From positions 1-64,000 of the forward strand of contig PKUA01000004.1 of the NCBI GenBank assembly GCA_002868905.1: 64,000 bases of DNA. Direction: 5' to 3'. Both the position numbers and the translations under genes were made by a program. This DNA is from Desulfuromonas sp. (GTDB taxonomy: Bacteria; Desulfobacterota; Desulfuromonadia; Desulfuromonadales; Geothermobacteraceae). Below, piece by piece: positions 16,631 through 25,247 of the stretch (positions are counted from its first letter, which is position 1; each line of letters opens with the position of its first letter). The notes under the pieces were generated by a model, which did not search any database, was not told the DNA's origin, and was given only the letters and a program-made list of their open reading frames with translations.

Positions 16631-17134
16631 TTAATAATTTTTCCTCCTGAAAACGTCGGTTTTCAGGCTGGAGACCCGGTCGAGGAAAAGCAGGCCGTCG
16701 AGGTGATCGATTTCGTGCTGGATTGCGACCGCTTCGAAACCGCTGCAGCGCAAGACCCTCTCCTCACTGTTGCGGTCGGTAAACTGCAGCAGGATGTTCT
16801 CGGCACGGGTCACGTTGCCGGTGTAGTCGGGGACGCTCATGCACCCTTCCCGGAAGGTCTTGCGTCCGTCCTGCTCGAGGATCACCGGGTTGACCATGGT
16901 CAGCAGACCGTGATTGTTGTCTCTGCCGAACTTGCTGTGGGAGACGTCGACCACCACTGCGCGGCGGTTGACGCCGATTTGCGGAGCGGCCACCCCGACG
17001 GAGTGCCCGGAGTCCCGCATGGTATCGATCAAATCCTGCAGTAAGGCATCGACCGCCGCATCGATATCCTCAATCGGTTGGCAGACCTGTTTCAGGATCG
17101 GGTCGGGATAGACCAGAATGGAACGTACAGCCAT
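16631..17134 (-). CDS. def: peptide deformylase
   Basis: 167 residues from ATG 17134 (MAVRSILVYPDPILKQ). The three catalytic motifs are intact: GVAAPQIG, EGCMSVPDYTG and QHEIDHLDG, giving Cys, two His and the Glu that bind the metal and act as base. It removes the formyl group from nascent N-termini. The start lies four bases from the stop of the upstream ACT-domain gene, so both are co-transcribed. Typical def-fmt pairing is not seen. Confidence 0.95.
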   Translation of the reverse strand: MAVRSILVYPDPILKQVCQPIEDIDAAVDALLQDLIDTMRDSGHSVGVAAPQIGVNRRAVVVDVSHSKFGRDNNHGLLTMVNPVILEQDGRKTFREGCMSVPDYTGNVTRAENILLQFTDRNSEERVLRCSGFEAVAIQHEIDHLDGLLFLDRVSSLKTDVFRRKNY

Positions 17135-17138
17135 CGGG

Positions 17139-17678
17139 TTACAGCTCCACGGCGTCGATGGGCCGAACTGAGATGTCGACCTGCATTTCATTTTTAATCC
17201 GCGTCATGACCTGTTCCAATGTCTCGACGGTAACCCCGGCAGGAAGCACCGCTTCGATCATCATCACGTAGACCGGACGTTGTTCGCTGCCGATCAACTT
17301 GGTGTTGAGGTCGGTGATGTTGACCTGTCGCTCTCCGAGTTCCTTGGCAACCTGGTAGACGATCCCGGGTTTGTCCGAACCGTAGACAGAGATCATGCAG
17401 AGTTCGCCGCCGATCTCCGAACGTTTCTCCCCGCCCGGTCTCAGCACTCTCAGCAGCACTGACAGGTTGGATTCTTCCAGGGGGGCGAAAGCATCACCGA
17501 AGTCTTCCCGGGTCGAAATCTCCGGGTGAGAGATGATCAGCAGCATGGCGAACTGCCCGCCGAGAATCGAGCAACTTGAGTCAGCGATATTGCAGCCGAG
17601 TCGGAACAGGATTTCGGTGACCTCGGACACGATTCCGGGGCGGTCCCGACCGATGATTGTCAAGGCGAAGTGGGACAT
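17139..17678 (-). CDS. ACT-domain protein, GcvR-like
   Basis: 179 residues with two ACT domains, about 1-75 (MSHFALTIIGRDRPGIVSEVTE) and 95-175 (GELCMISVYGSDKPGIVYQVAKEL). D-R-P-G-I-V and D-K-P-G-I-V are the ligand-site loops. The architecture matches the glycine cleavage repressor family GcvR, which lacks a DNA-binding domain and acts through protein contacts and amino-acid binding. No gcv genes are in the window, so that role is only by family. It is the first gene of a unit with def. Confidence 0.8.
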   Translation of the reverse strand: MSHFALTIIGRDRPGIVSEVTEILFRLGCNIADSSCSILGGQFAMLLIISHPEISTREDFGDAFAPLEESNLSVLLRVLRPGGEKRSEIGGELCMISVYGSDKPGIVYQVAKELGERQVNITDLNTKLIGSEQRPVYVMMIEAVLPAGVTVETLEQVMTRIKNEMQVDISVRPIDAVEL

Positions 17679-17862
17679 GCGAGAGCTCCTTTCTCACGAT
17701 AGAGAGTCCAAAGACCTTCTATCACGCCGAACAGGTTTTGCCAACTCCGGTCATTCGGTTTTGTGAGAAATTCTCCCTCCGGCGGTTTCGGGGCGCAAGT
17801 TAAATGAGACAATCTTAATCAAGAATTGGGTGAAACCACGTATACAATGGTGGTGGAAACGC

Positions 17863-17893
17863 AAAAAGCCGGATGCAGTAGCATCCGGCTTTA
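17863..17893 (-). terminator. intrinsic terminator
   Basis: AAAGCCGGATGC and GCATCCGGCTTT form a 12-bp perfect stem around AGTA. On the minus strand TTTTT follows at 17863-17867. It ends the transcript of the hypothetical gene at 17920-18354. Confidence 0.85.
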
Positions 17894-17919
17894 CGAATTT
17901 TCAGTCACCTGTCATCGGT

Positions 17920-18354
17920 TTAGGAATCAACCACCCTGGTAACGCCTCGTTCTCCGGGGAGCCCGACACCCATCTGGCCTTCCATGTTGACCGTAGCAGT
18001 CCAGACCACCTCGGTCGAGTAATCGGGAGACTGCCAGGAAAACGAAATTCTCGTTCCGTTCTGGTCCGCTTCAATCTGGAAGTCAGAATGGAAATCGTAA
18101 ATAACTCCGCGTAGTTGATCCTCCCCACGCAGGGTTAGAGTGCCGGAGCAATCACGGCCAAACGGGTTGCGGATACGGATGGAGATATCCCTCCGTTCTC
18201 CACATTGAAGCTGCGCAGGGGCTTTGAGACGCATGGCCGCACTCCGGTCAGGATCGTTTTCCCCGGCCAGCTCAGTCTGGTGGTTGGCCCGGTCAGCAAT
18301 GCGACCGGCCAAAGCCCCTTTCAGGTATTGTTGTAAATCGAGTGTGTACTCCAT
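17920..18354 (-). CDS. hypothetical protein
   Basis: 144 residues from ATG 18354, preceded by GGGGGACACCA. The sequence starts MEYTLDLQQYLKGALAGRIADRANH and then becomes beta-rich, with alternating hydrophobic strands such as CGERRDISIRIRNPFGRDCSGTLTLRG and ISFSWQSPDYSTEVVWTATV. It looks like a single Ig-like beta-sandwich with a helical N-terminus, without signal peptide or membrane helix. I do not recognise a family. A good terminator directly follows, so it is a one-gene unit. Confidence 0.6.
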   Translation of the reverse strand: MEYTLDLQQYLKGALAGRIADRANHQTELAGENDPDRSAAMRLKAPAQLQCGERRDISIRIRNPFGRDCSGTLTLRGEDQLRGVIYDFHSDFQIEADQNGTRISFSWQSPDYSTEVVWTATVNMEGQMGVGLPGERGVTRVVDS

Positions 18355-18559
18355 TGGTGTCCCCCGAACCTGGTTTCCGCTCTCAATCTGCATATAGCAA
18401 GCCAATGAAGTTCAGTCGGAGAAAAAAGTTTGATAGAGACCGTAAATGCACGATTCATTAGCGAATTATAGTGAGTTTTTTGTTAGGGTTTGCATTGTGA
18501 TATCGCTTTTATTTTGAGGGGATGGTCATTTCCCTTAACTGTGCGGGCTTTTTCACGGG

Positions 18560-18826
18560 CTAATCAACAATCACAATCGAGGCGGAACTGTCAAAGGGAT
18601 TGGTTCGTACGGCGAGGGAATAAAGAAAGGGGAAATGGGCCTGGAGGCCTGCAAGCGAGGGTCGGAGGTGAAGTTCCTCTTTCAGATGGAGAACTGCCAC
18701 CAGCAACTCCGAGAAAATATCATGTTCGTGGAATAAGGGATTTTCCAACAGGCGCGAGAGCAGGTCGGATCGTTCCTGCAAAAACTCGCGAATGCCGGAG
18801 AAATCGACCCTGGTTGCGTCAATCCG
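18560..18826 (-). pseudogene. potassium-channel-like protein, C-terminal remnant
   Basis: An open frame directly after the ctaB stop encodes about 90 residues, including DFSGIREFLQERSDLLSRLL, ENPLFHEHDIFSELLVAVLHL, a shortened linker, then HFPFLYSLAVRTNPFD. This resembles the cytoplasmic C-terminus of two-TM ion channels found in related bacteria, ending in a YPFLFSL.RTNPFD-like motif. No membrane helices, filter or own start codon are present, and the linker between the halves appears deleted. The frame is open only because it continues from sequence inside ctaB in another frame. I rate it a remnant; family recall is from memory and unverified. Confidence 0.5.
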
Positions 18827-18848
18827 ATAACTGCGTTGTTTTAGAGGG

Positions 18849-19703
18849 TTACAAGGGTTGGAAATGGAGGACCTGGTCAAAGACCAGACAGCCCAGGGTG
18901 AGCAGCAGGAAGAGATTAAGTAGTACGAAGCCGCTTCGCCAGTCGCTGCGGGCCAGCATGCGCCATCCTGAAATGGTAAGGATTGGAGCGAGCAGAGTAA
19001 ACAGTGCAACCCCTGGCAGGGATTTAACCTGGCCGGTCAGTGGCAAGGTGACAGTCACGGCGGCAACTGCCAGCAACCAGAGTTGCAGGAGAACGCGGGT
19101 CTGCTCGGGTGACAGGGACGCGGCAAACAGCGGGAGTCCGGCACGTCTGAAGTCGTCACGGTGGTGCAGGACGAACAGCAGGGTGTGCGGAATCTGCCAG
19201 AGCAGGAGCAGGGCGGCAAGACTCCATATGCCAGGCTCGAACAGGCTGCCACCGCCGCAAACCCAGCCGATCACCGGAGGCAAGGCGCCGCACGGGGCTC
19301 CGGCGAAAACGGCAAGAGAGGTCACCCGCTTGAGTGGAGTGTAGACAAGGTTGTAAAACAGCAGGCAAAGCAGCCCGGTAGCGACCGCAATGACATGTCC
19401 GACGGACCACAAAAGGAACAGGGAGCCGAAGCCGAGCACGAGGGAAAATCCGGCGGCTGCAGCAGGGGAGATTTGCCCGGCCGGCAATGGACGGTTTTCG
19501 GTTCGCCGCATTCTGGCGTCGAGATCCCGCTCCTGAATTTGATTGATAATGGTGGCAGCGACGGCAAGCAAAAAAACGCCCGCAGATAGCGATGTCATCG
19601 CGGTCAGAGAGTGTTGCCCGGTACAAAGATAGCCGACCAAAGAGGAAAGCGCTACCAGGGCGGCCGGCCTGGGCCGACACAGTCGGACGAGGATTCGAGT
19701 CAT
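18849..19703 (-). CDS. ctaB: protoheme IX farnesyltransferase (haem O synthase)
   Basis: 284 residues, UbiA prenyltransferase family, with about eight membrane helices. The first Asp-rich site is NQIQERDLDARMRRTENRPLP and the second loop region is HHRDDFRRAGLPL; YTPLKRVTSLAVFAGAPCGALPPVIGW is typical of CtaB/CyoE. It farnesylates haem b to haem O for the oxidase encoded upstream. The start overlaps the stop of ctaC by four bases, so it is the last intact gene of the operon. Haem A synthase (ctaA) is not in the window. Confidence 0.9.
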   Translation of the reverse strand: MTRILVRLCRPRPAALVALSSLVGYLCTGQHSLTAMTSLSAGVFLLAVAATIINQIQERDLDARMRRTENRPLPAGQISPAAAAGFSLVLGFGSLFLLWSVGHVIAVATGLLCLLFYNLVYTPLKRVTSLAVFAGAPCGALPPVIGWVCGGGSLFEPGIWSLAALLLLWQIPHTLLFVLHHRDDFRRAGLPLFAASLSPEQTRVLLQLWLLAVAAVTVTLPLTGQVKSLPGVALFTLLAPILTISGWRMLARSDWRSGFVLLNLFLLLTLGCLVFDQVLHFQPL

Positions 19704-20917
19704 TTCCCGAGTCCCTCAAGGTAATCGATGATCGCCTCGACCTGGTCGGCGGAGAGGTGTCCGTAGGGAGGCATCATCCCCGGGTACCCTTCAACCAGTT
19801 CGGCGGACGGCTCGAGGATGGCGCGTTCGAGGTAGACACGGTCGGCGGTCAGCGAGCGGGTCTCGCCATCGACGCTCACGGTCCTTTGCGCACCGAACAG
19901 TTCTTTGAACGTCGGGCCGACCTTGGAGCTGCCGTCGTCCGAATGACAGCCGAGACAGCCGTTCTGCTGCACCAGGGCGGCACCGTCCGGCTTCGGCTTC
20001 GCCGGCGCAGCGGCTCCGGTCAGGTAGTCGAGAATCTGCACCAGCTCACCCTCTGGTATGCGCCCCTCGTAGCCCGGCATCACCGGTGGGTAGCCCTTGA
20101 CGATATCGTGCCCGGGTTGCAGAATCGAGCGCTCGAGGTAGTCGCGATCCGTAACCAGGGTCTTTTCGACCCCATCCTGCAGAACAGTCGCCTCCCGGCC
20201 GGACAATCCCTTGAAAGTCGGACCGACCATCTGGCTGCCGTCGAGAGAATGGCAGCCGAGGCAGCCGTGCTTGCCGAGCAGTTCACGTCCGAGGTCGGCC
20301 GTCTCGGGGGCGGCCTCCTGGCGAAGCCAGTGCTCGAACTCCTCCGGCGGCAGTGCTTCGATGCTGGTGGTCATATCGGCATGGCCGACACCGCAGTACT
20401 CGGCGCAGAAAATATCGTAGCTTCCCGCTTCCGGGGCGGTGAACCAGACATAATTCTCCATTCCCGGAACCATGTCCCGCTTGACCCGGAACGCCGGGGC
20501 GTAGAAGGCGTGTAGCACGTCGACGGAATGGAGATTGACCTTGACCGGTTGTCCGACCGGCACCCGCAATCGGTTGCTGGTCTGCCCCCCGGCGTATTCG
20601 AAGGTCCAGGACCACATTCGGGCGGTGGCCGAGATCTCAAGTGCGCCCTCGGGCACATTGCGCAGCGTGAGGAAGCTGGCCCAGCCGAAGTAGAACATCG
20701 CCAGGACGATCAGAGTCGGAATGACCGTCCAGACCACTTCGAGGCCGAGGTTGTGATCGACATCCGATGTCGGCTCCGGCTGCCGGGAGCGGTGGTAGCG
20801 GATGATGAAATAGATCATGGCGATGGTGATGCCGACCAGCATCACCAAGGAGATCCCCAAGATGAAAATGAAGACGGGATCGATCGCTTCCTGGGTTGTC
20901 ACCAGACTCGGGTTCAC
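19700..20917 (-). CDS. ctaC: cytochrome c oxidase subunit II with two fused cytochrome c domains
   Basis: 405 residues. Two membrane helices (about 14-40 and 60-85) precede the cupredoxin domain. The CuA site is complete: His in SVDVLHAF, then Cys171, Cys175, His179 and Met182 in FCAEYCGVGHADM. Two tandem c-type domains follow, CLGCH at 219-223 and 321-325, each with MVGPTFK- or KVGPTFK-like repeats and a downstream PxMPGY/PGMMPPY Met ligand. Ordinary caa3 subunits have one such domain; the second looks like an internal duplication. It accepts electrons from periplasmic cytochromes. Confidence 0.93.
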   Translation of the reverse strand: MNPSLVTTQEAIDPVFIFILGISLVMLVGITIAMIYFIIRYHRSRQPEPTSDVDHNLGLEVVWTVIPTLIVLAMFYFGWASFLTLRNVPEGALEISATARMWSWTFEYAGGQTSNRLRVPVGQPVKVNLHSVDVLHAFYAPAFRVKRDMVPGMENYVWFTAPEAGSYDIFCAEYCGVGHADMTTSIEALPPEEFEHWLRQEAAPETADLGRELLGKHGCLGCHSLDGSQMVGPTFKGLSGREATVLQDGVEKTLVTDRDYLERSILQPGHDIVKGYPPVMPGYEGRIPEGELVQILDYLTGAAAPAKPKPDGAALVQQNGCLGCHSDDGSSKVGPTFKELFGAQRTVSVDGETRSLTADRVYLERAILEPSAELVEGYPGMMPPYGHLSADQVEAIIDYLEGLGK

Positions 20918-20926
20918 GTCAGTTCC

Positions 20927-21214
20927 TCACCGGTAGAGCACATCGAAGAAAGTAAAGCCGATAAAGATCGCCAGGGTCAACAGGGCGACCAGCAAAAAAA
21001 CCTGGAACAGCGGTTTTTCGTACTTCATGTGCATGAAGACTGCAATCACCAACGACGACTTGACCGAAGCAATGCCGAGGGCGACCCAGATGTTAAGCTC
21101 TCCAAGGTCGATCTGGGCGGCTGCGACGGTGATAGCGGTCAGGATCAGCAGTGCAAGCCAGACCGCGATCAGCACCGGGTAGCCGATGATATGTCCCTTG
21201 TCGTGTTCACTCAT
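20927..21214 (-). CDS. ctaF: cytochrome c oxidase subunit IV
   Basis: 95 residues with three membrane helices; GIASVKSSLVIAVFMHMKYEKPL is the family signature of prokaryotic caa3 subunit IV. It lies between subunits III and II at 9- and 18-base gaps. It stabilises the complex and has no known redox centre. Confidence 0.9.
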   Translation of the reverse strand: MSEHDKGHIIGYPVLIAVWLALLILTAITVAAAQIDLGELNIWVALGIASVKSSLVIAVFMHMKYEKPLFQVFLLVALLTLAIFIGFTFFDVLYR

Positions 21215-21232
21215 GGCAACTCGCTTCGTCCG

Positions 21233-21832
21233 TTACAGGACCAGGTAGTAGAGCGGGAACAGGAAGATCCAGATCAGGTCGACCAGGTGCCAGTAGAGCC
21301 CTGCATTCTCCAGGGTTACGAAGTCGTCCCCGTTGACTTTGCCGGAGCGGACCAGGAACATGACCCAGGTCAGGATCCCCGCACCGATCAGCACGTGCAG
21401 ACCGTGCAGGCCGGTGGTCAGGTAGTAGAGACCGAAGAAAACCGACTCGCCCGGCGGGCCTTCTTGCAGGGACGGCGCCCCCGGGTAGATGCCGTGGTGG
21501 ATCTTGGCGCTCCACTCGAAGTATTTGTTGACCAGAAACAGCAGCGCCATGGCGATGGTGGCAACGAGCAGCTTTACGCATAAAGACCTGTTGCCACGTT
21601 GCAGGGCTGAGATCGACATCGCCACCGTCAGGCTACTGGTCAGCAGCACCAAGGTGTTGCCGCCGCCGAACCAGACATTGAGCTCACCGCCGCCGGTGAT
21701 GAATTCCTGTGGGTAGCGGTTGAGGTAGACCCCGTAGAGGATGAACAGTCCACCGAACAAAATCAGCTCAGTGAACAGGAACAGCCACATGCCGAGCTTG
21801 GCCCCGGTGTAATCCTTGTGTTGCTCAGTCAT
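21233..21832 (-). CDS. ctaE: cytochrome c oxidase subunit III
   Basis: 199 residues with five membrane helices: GMWLFLFTELILFGG, then FFGLYYLTTGLHGLHVLIG and a C-terminal YWHLVDLIWIFLFPLYY. All are diagnostic for haem-copper oxidase subunit III. The start overlaps the stop of ctaD by eight bases. The length fits the short five-helix form found in caa3 enzymes. Confidence 0.93.
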   Translation of the reverse strand: MTEQHKDYTGAKLGMWLFLFTELILFGGLFILYGVYLNRYPQEFITGGGELNVWFGGGNTLVLLTSSLTVAMSISALQRGNRSLCVKLLVATIAMALLFLVNKYFEWSAKIHHGIYPGAPSLQEGPPGESVFFGLYYLTTGLHGLHVLIGAGILTWVMFLVRSGKVNGDDFVTLENAGLYWHLVDLIWIFLFPLYYLVL

Positions 21833-23459
21833 CGGCGCGCACCCCCGCCTGTTTGAAATCGTACGGGCCGTGAGTCACGATCGGTTCTTCGGTAAAGTTC
21901 TCCAGCAGCGGCGGTGTCGCCGTCGCGGTCCACTCCAGGCTCGCCCCGCCCCACGGGTTGGTGCCGAACGGCTTGCCGCGGAACAGTCCGTAAAAGACAT
22001 TGGCGAACATCAGCAGCAGGCCGGCGGCCAGCACCCAGGAGGAGATCGTCGCCAGCAGGTTGAGATCGGCGAACTTCGGCACGTAATCGTAATAGCGGCG
22101 CGGCATCCCCTGCATGCCGAGAATCTGCATCGGCATGTAAAGGAAGTTGAAACCGATGAACATCAGGCCCCAGGCCCAGAGAGCGACCTTCTTGTTGTAT
22201 GTCCGGCCGTAGTATTTCGGCAGCCAGTAATGCATGGCGGCGAAGAAAGCGAAGCCGGTCCCGCCGAACATGACGTAATGAAAGTGCCCGACGACGAAGT
22301 AGGTGTCATGTACGTGTACGTCGGTCCCCGGGGCACCGAGGATCAGGCCGCCGAGGCCGCCGATGGAGAAGAGCAGGACGAAGGAGAGGGCGTAGACCAT
22401 CGGCGGGTCGAGCCGGATCGATCCTTTGTAGAGGGTGGAGACCCAGTTGAACACCTTGATCGCCGATGGGATGGCGACGATGAAGGTGAGCAGGGAGAAA
22501 ACCAGCACCGCCATGTCCGACATGCCACTGGTGAACATGTGATGTCCCCAGACCAGGGAGCCGGCTGCGGCGATGGCGATGGATGAGATGGCGATCGCCT
22601 TGTAGCCGAAAACCGGCTTACGGGCGAAGACCGGTATGATGTCGGAGATCACCCCCATCGCCGGCAGGATCATAATGTAGACCGCCGGATGAGAGTAGAT
22701 CCAGAACAGGTGCTGGTACATGATCGGGTCCCCGCCACTGGCCGGGTCGAACAGCCCGGTCCCAACCAGGCGTTCCGCCATGATCAGCACCAGGGTGATG
22801 GCAAGTACCGGCGTCGCCAGCACCTGCACCCAGGCGGTGGCGTAGAGCGACCAGGTGAAGAGCGGCAGTCGGGTCCAGGTCATGCCCGGCGCCCGCAGGC
22901 GGTGAACGGTGGTCAAAAAGTTCATGCCGGTCAGGATGCCGGAGAAGCCTAAAATGAAGACCGCGAACACCGCCAGGGAGACGTTGGTGGTGGTCCGGGT
23001 CGAGAACGGCACGTAGAAGGTCCAGCCGGTGTCTGGTGCGCCGCCCGCGGTGAACAGGGAAACCAGAGCCAACGTTGCCCCGATGGCGTAGAACCAGAAC
23101 GAGGCGAGGTTGAGACGGGGGAAAGCGACGTCTTCGGCGCCGATCTGGATCGGCATCACCAGGTTGCCGAAGGCCGCCGGCACGCCGGGGATGATAAACA
23201 GGAAAATCATGATCACCCCGTGCAGGGTGAAGGTGGCATTGTAACGCTGGGCGCCGAGGAAGTTGACTCCCGGCGCGATCAACTCCAGCCGGATCAGCAG
23301 GCCGAGCATCACCCCGACCAGGAAGAAGATGACGATCGACCAGAAATACATCAGGCCAATCCGCTTGTGGTCGGTGGAGAAAATCCAGGCCGCCAGGCCG
23401 CTCCGACCGCCGCTGTTGTCCCAGAACCCGCGCCCGGAGGTCGCAGTAACATCGCTCAT
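21825..23459 (-). CDS. ctaD: cytochrome c oxidase subunit I (A2-type)
   Basis: 544 residues; the start at 23459 (MSDVTATSG) lies just after the sco stop. Twelve membrane helices. Ligands are visible: His in FTLHGVIMIF, CuB His and the cross-linking Tyr in YSHPAVYI, the His pair in WGHHMFTSG, and the haem His residues in HDTYFVVGHFHYVMFGG. The D-channel Glu of A1 oxidases (HPEVY) is replaced by YSHPAV, the mark of A2-type enzymes such as those of Thermus and Rhodothermus. It reduces oxygen and pumps protons, so the organism has some oxygen-respiring or oxygen-detoxifying ability. Confidence 0.95.
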   Translation of the reverse strand: MSDVTATSGRGFWDNSGGRSGLAAWIFSTDHKRIGLMYFWSIVIFFLVGVMLGLLIRLELIAPGVNFLGAQRYNATFTLHGVIMIFLFIIPGVPAAFGNLVMPIQIGAEDVAFPRLNLASFWFYAIGATLALVSLFTAGGAPDTGWTFYVPFSTRTTTNVSLAVFAVFILGFSGILTGMNFLTTVHRLRAPGMTWTRLPLFTWSLYATAWVQVLATPVLAITLVLIMAERLVGTGLFDPASGGDPIMYQHLFWIYSHPAVYIMILPAMGVISDIIPVFARKPVFGYKAIAISSIAIAAAGSLVWGHHMFTSGMSDMAVLVFSLLTFIVAIPSAIKVFNWVSTLYKGSIRLDPPMVYALSFVLLFSIGGLGGLILGAPGTDVHVHDTYFVVGHFHYVMFGGTGFAFFAAMHYWLPKYYGRTYNKKVALWAWGLMFIGFNFLYMPMQILGMQGMPRRYYDYVPKFADLNLLATISSWVLAAGLLLMFANVFYGLFRGKPFGTNPWGGASLEWTATATPPLLENFTEEPIVTHGPYDFKQAGVRADD

Positions 23460-23466
23460 AATACCC

Positions 23467-24399
23467 TCAATGCTTCCGTTTTTTTCGCCCGCCGAAAGCG
23501 AGCGCGGCGAACAGTCCACCGGCGAGAAGGAGAACCGCCACCCCGCTGACCTGCAGGATGTTGAAGACGTACCCTTTTTTCTCCGGGTCGTAGCTGAAGC
23601 AGAGGCTCGCCAGACGGCGCACGGTGCTGCCGACCTTCCCCTCACCGGCTTCCATCAAGGCCAGGGTGACATCCATCGGCAGGTAACGGGTGCCGTAGAG
23701 ATAGCGGGTGATGGTGCCGTCGCTGTTCACCACGGCGACCACCACCGGGTGTACGAAATCGACCCCGACCCGGAAGAAGCGGTAGCCGAGAGCATCCATC
23801 AACCGGTCGATCTCCGGTTTTCCCCCGCTGATGAAGTGCCATCCCTGCTCGGGGAAAGCCCCGTGCATGGCCGCCCGGTAGATTTTTTCACTCGCCCTGG
23901 CGTCCTTCGGGGTCTCGGTCTCATCGAAGCTGACCGAAACCACCCGGTATTCGTCAGGCTTCAGGTCGAGTTTGCCGAGGACATCAGCCAGTCCCCCCTG
24001 GAGAAAATTGCAGACATTCGGGCAGCGGTAGTAGACCGGGGCGATGATGGTCGGTCGGTCGACCAGGTCGGCGAGGGTGACGGCACGTCCATCCTCGTCG
24101 ACAAACGGCAGATCGAGCGGAATTTTTGCGCCAAGTTTCTCCTCGACCTCCGCTTTCTGGTCGGTCGCGACCGGATGCACATGAGGCTGGGAGTCTTCTT
24201 TGCCCTCCATGGCATGGGGGGCGCCATGGTGCTCCATCTCCTCGTGCTGGCCCGTGTCGGCTTTCGCAGGGTCGGCCATGTGGTGCTGATGGGCCCCCGC
24301 TGATTTTGATTCCTCAGCGTGGTCCATGGCTGCCGGCAGGAGCGTCGGGCACGCCAGGAACATGAAAATGATGGATATAAGGGTGAGGTTTTTTTTCAT
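23467..24399 (-). CDS. SCO1/SenC-family copper chaperone, tail-anchored
   Basis: 310 residues. A signal peptide is followed by a His/Met-rich stretch (EESKSAGAHQHHMADP, MEHHGAPHAMEG) that could bind copper. The thioredoxin-like core has the copper/thiol motif YRCPNVCNF and the conserved distal His in DFVHPVVV. A C-terminal membrane helix (VSGVAVLLLAGGLFAALAF) anchors it. It delivers copper or reduces the CuA site of the oxidase encoded seven bases downstream. The His-rich insert and C-terminal anchor are less usual than the N-terminally anchored form. Confidence 0.88.
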   Translation of the reverse strand: MKKNLTLISIIFMFLACPTLLPAAMDHAEESKSAGAHQHHMADPAKADTGQHEEMEHHGAPHAMEGKEDSQPHVHPVATDQKAEVEEKLGAKIPLDLPFVDEDGRAVTLADLVDRPTIIAPVYYRCPNVCNFLQGGLADVLGKLDLKPDEYRVVSVSFDETETPKDARASEKIYRAAMHGAFPEQGWHFISGGKPEIDRLMDALGYRFFRVGVDFVHPVVVAVVNSDGTITRYLYGTRYLPMDVTLALMEAGEGKVGSTVRRLASLCFSYDPEKKGYVFNILQVSGVAVLLLAGGLFAALAFGGRKKRKH

Positions 24400-24550
24400 A
24401 TCAACTCATAGCATATCGGCTTCAGCCGGACCCGCAACCTGCAGAAATAACTGTCAAACACCTTACCCGACCCCGACATGCTATTCAAGACCAAAAAAGT
24501 CTGCTGAAGCAGTGTTGCCGGGCACCCGCCATTCTGCTAGCATGCGGTGC

Positions 24551-24742
24551 ATGGAACACTTGGAAGAGCGCATTATAGAACTGGAAATACGTTCCACCCA
24601 CCAGGAACGGCTGATCGAAGAGTTGAACGAGGTGGTGACCTCGTCCTGGCGCCGTATCGACCAACTCGAGCGGGAACTCCGTCTGCTGAAGGATGTTCTG
24701 AAAGATGTCGGCCCGGACTTAGTCGCTTCTCCCGATGAATAA
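24551..24742 (+). CDS. slyX: SlyX-like small coiled-coil protein
   Basis: 63 residues, all heptad-like: MEHLEERIIELEIRSTHQER, LIEELNEVVTSSWRRIDQLE and so on. This matches the SlyX family in length and in its IELE.R..HQE..IEELN pattern. ATG 24551 and ATG 24542 are both possible; neither has a strong ribosome site. It overlaps the rhodanese gene by eight bases. Biological role is unclear in all species. Confidence 0.75.
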   Translation: MEHLEERIIELEIRSTHQERLIEELNEVVTSSWRRIDQLERELRLLKDVLKDVGPDLVASPDE

Positions 24743-25247
24743 TCATTTCGATTTCAGCGAGATGCCCCGCATCCTCCTGGAAGCGGTTCTGATCTTGTCT
24801 CTCGGCATCACTGTCGGACTTGCTGTCAATCACCGCTTGGTCACGGACCTGCTGGAGGGGAATGTCGTCGCCCCGCAGGTCGCGACCGATGCGGTCCCGG
24901 CCGGGATTGAACTCCTGCCGCTGCCGGTCGATATTGCAACGGTTCAATCAGCCCTCACCAGTGGCAGCGTCCTGCTTGACGCACGCATCTCCGAACTTTT
25001 CAACGAAGAGCATATTTCCGGCGCCCGGAGTTTCCCTCTGGACGAGGCCGACACCCTCATCCCTGCCCTGATGGAGGAGCTCCCCCCGGAAGCAAGCCTG
25101 ATCACCTACTGCAATGGCTACGGCTGTCCCGACTCCTATGCCCTCGGCGTCAAACTTCTGGCTGCCGGATTCCGGAATGTCGCGGTCTTTGAGGGGGGTA
25201 TCCCCGAGTGGCGCGATGCCGGTCTGCCGATCGAGGGGGAGAAGTGA
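24735..25247 (+). CDS. membrane-anchored rhodanese-like protein
   Basis: 170 residues. One membrane helix (about 12-32) is followed by a linker and a rhodanese domain: VLLDARISELFNEEHISGARSFPL and the active-site loop with Cys in LITYCNGYGCPDSYALG, ending VFEGGIPEWRDAGLPIEG. It should face the periplasm or be membrane-tethered and carry persulfide sulfur. The gene is coupled at both ends, to slyX-like (8-base overlap) and to the MauE-like gene (GTGA overlap), so sulfur or thiol chemistry shared with that protein is plausible. Confidence 0.85.
   Translation: MNNHFDFSEMPRILLEAVLILSLGITVGLAVNHRLVTDLLEGNVVAPQVATDAVPAGIELLPLPVDIATVQSALTSGSVLLDARISELFNEEHISGARSFPLDEADTLIPALMEELPPEASLITYCNGYGCPDSYALGVKLLAAGFRNVAVFEGGIPEWRDAGLPIEGEK

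Noticed and set aside
20528-21583. Plus-strand frame opposite the oxidase genes (351 codons)
   Set aside because: It is rich in Asp/His/Gln as expected from reversed membrane-protein codons; not a gene.
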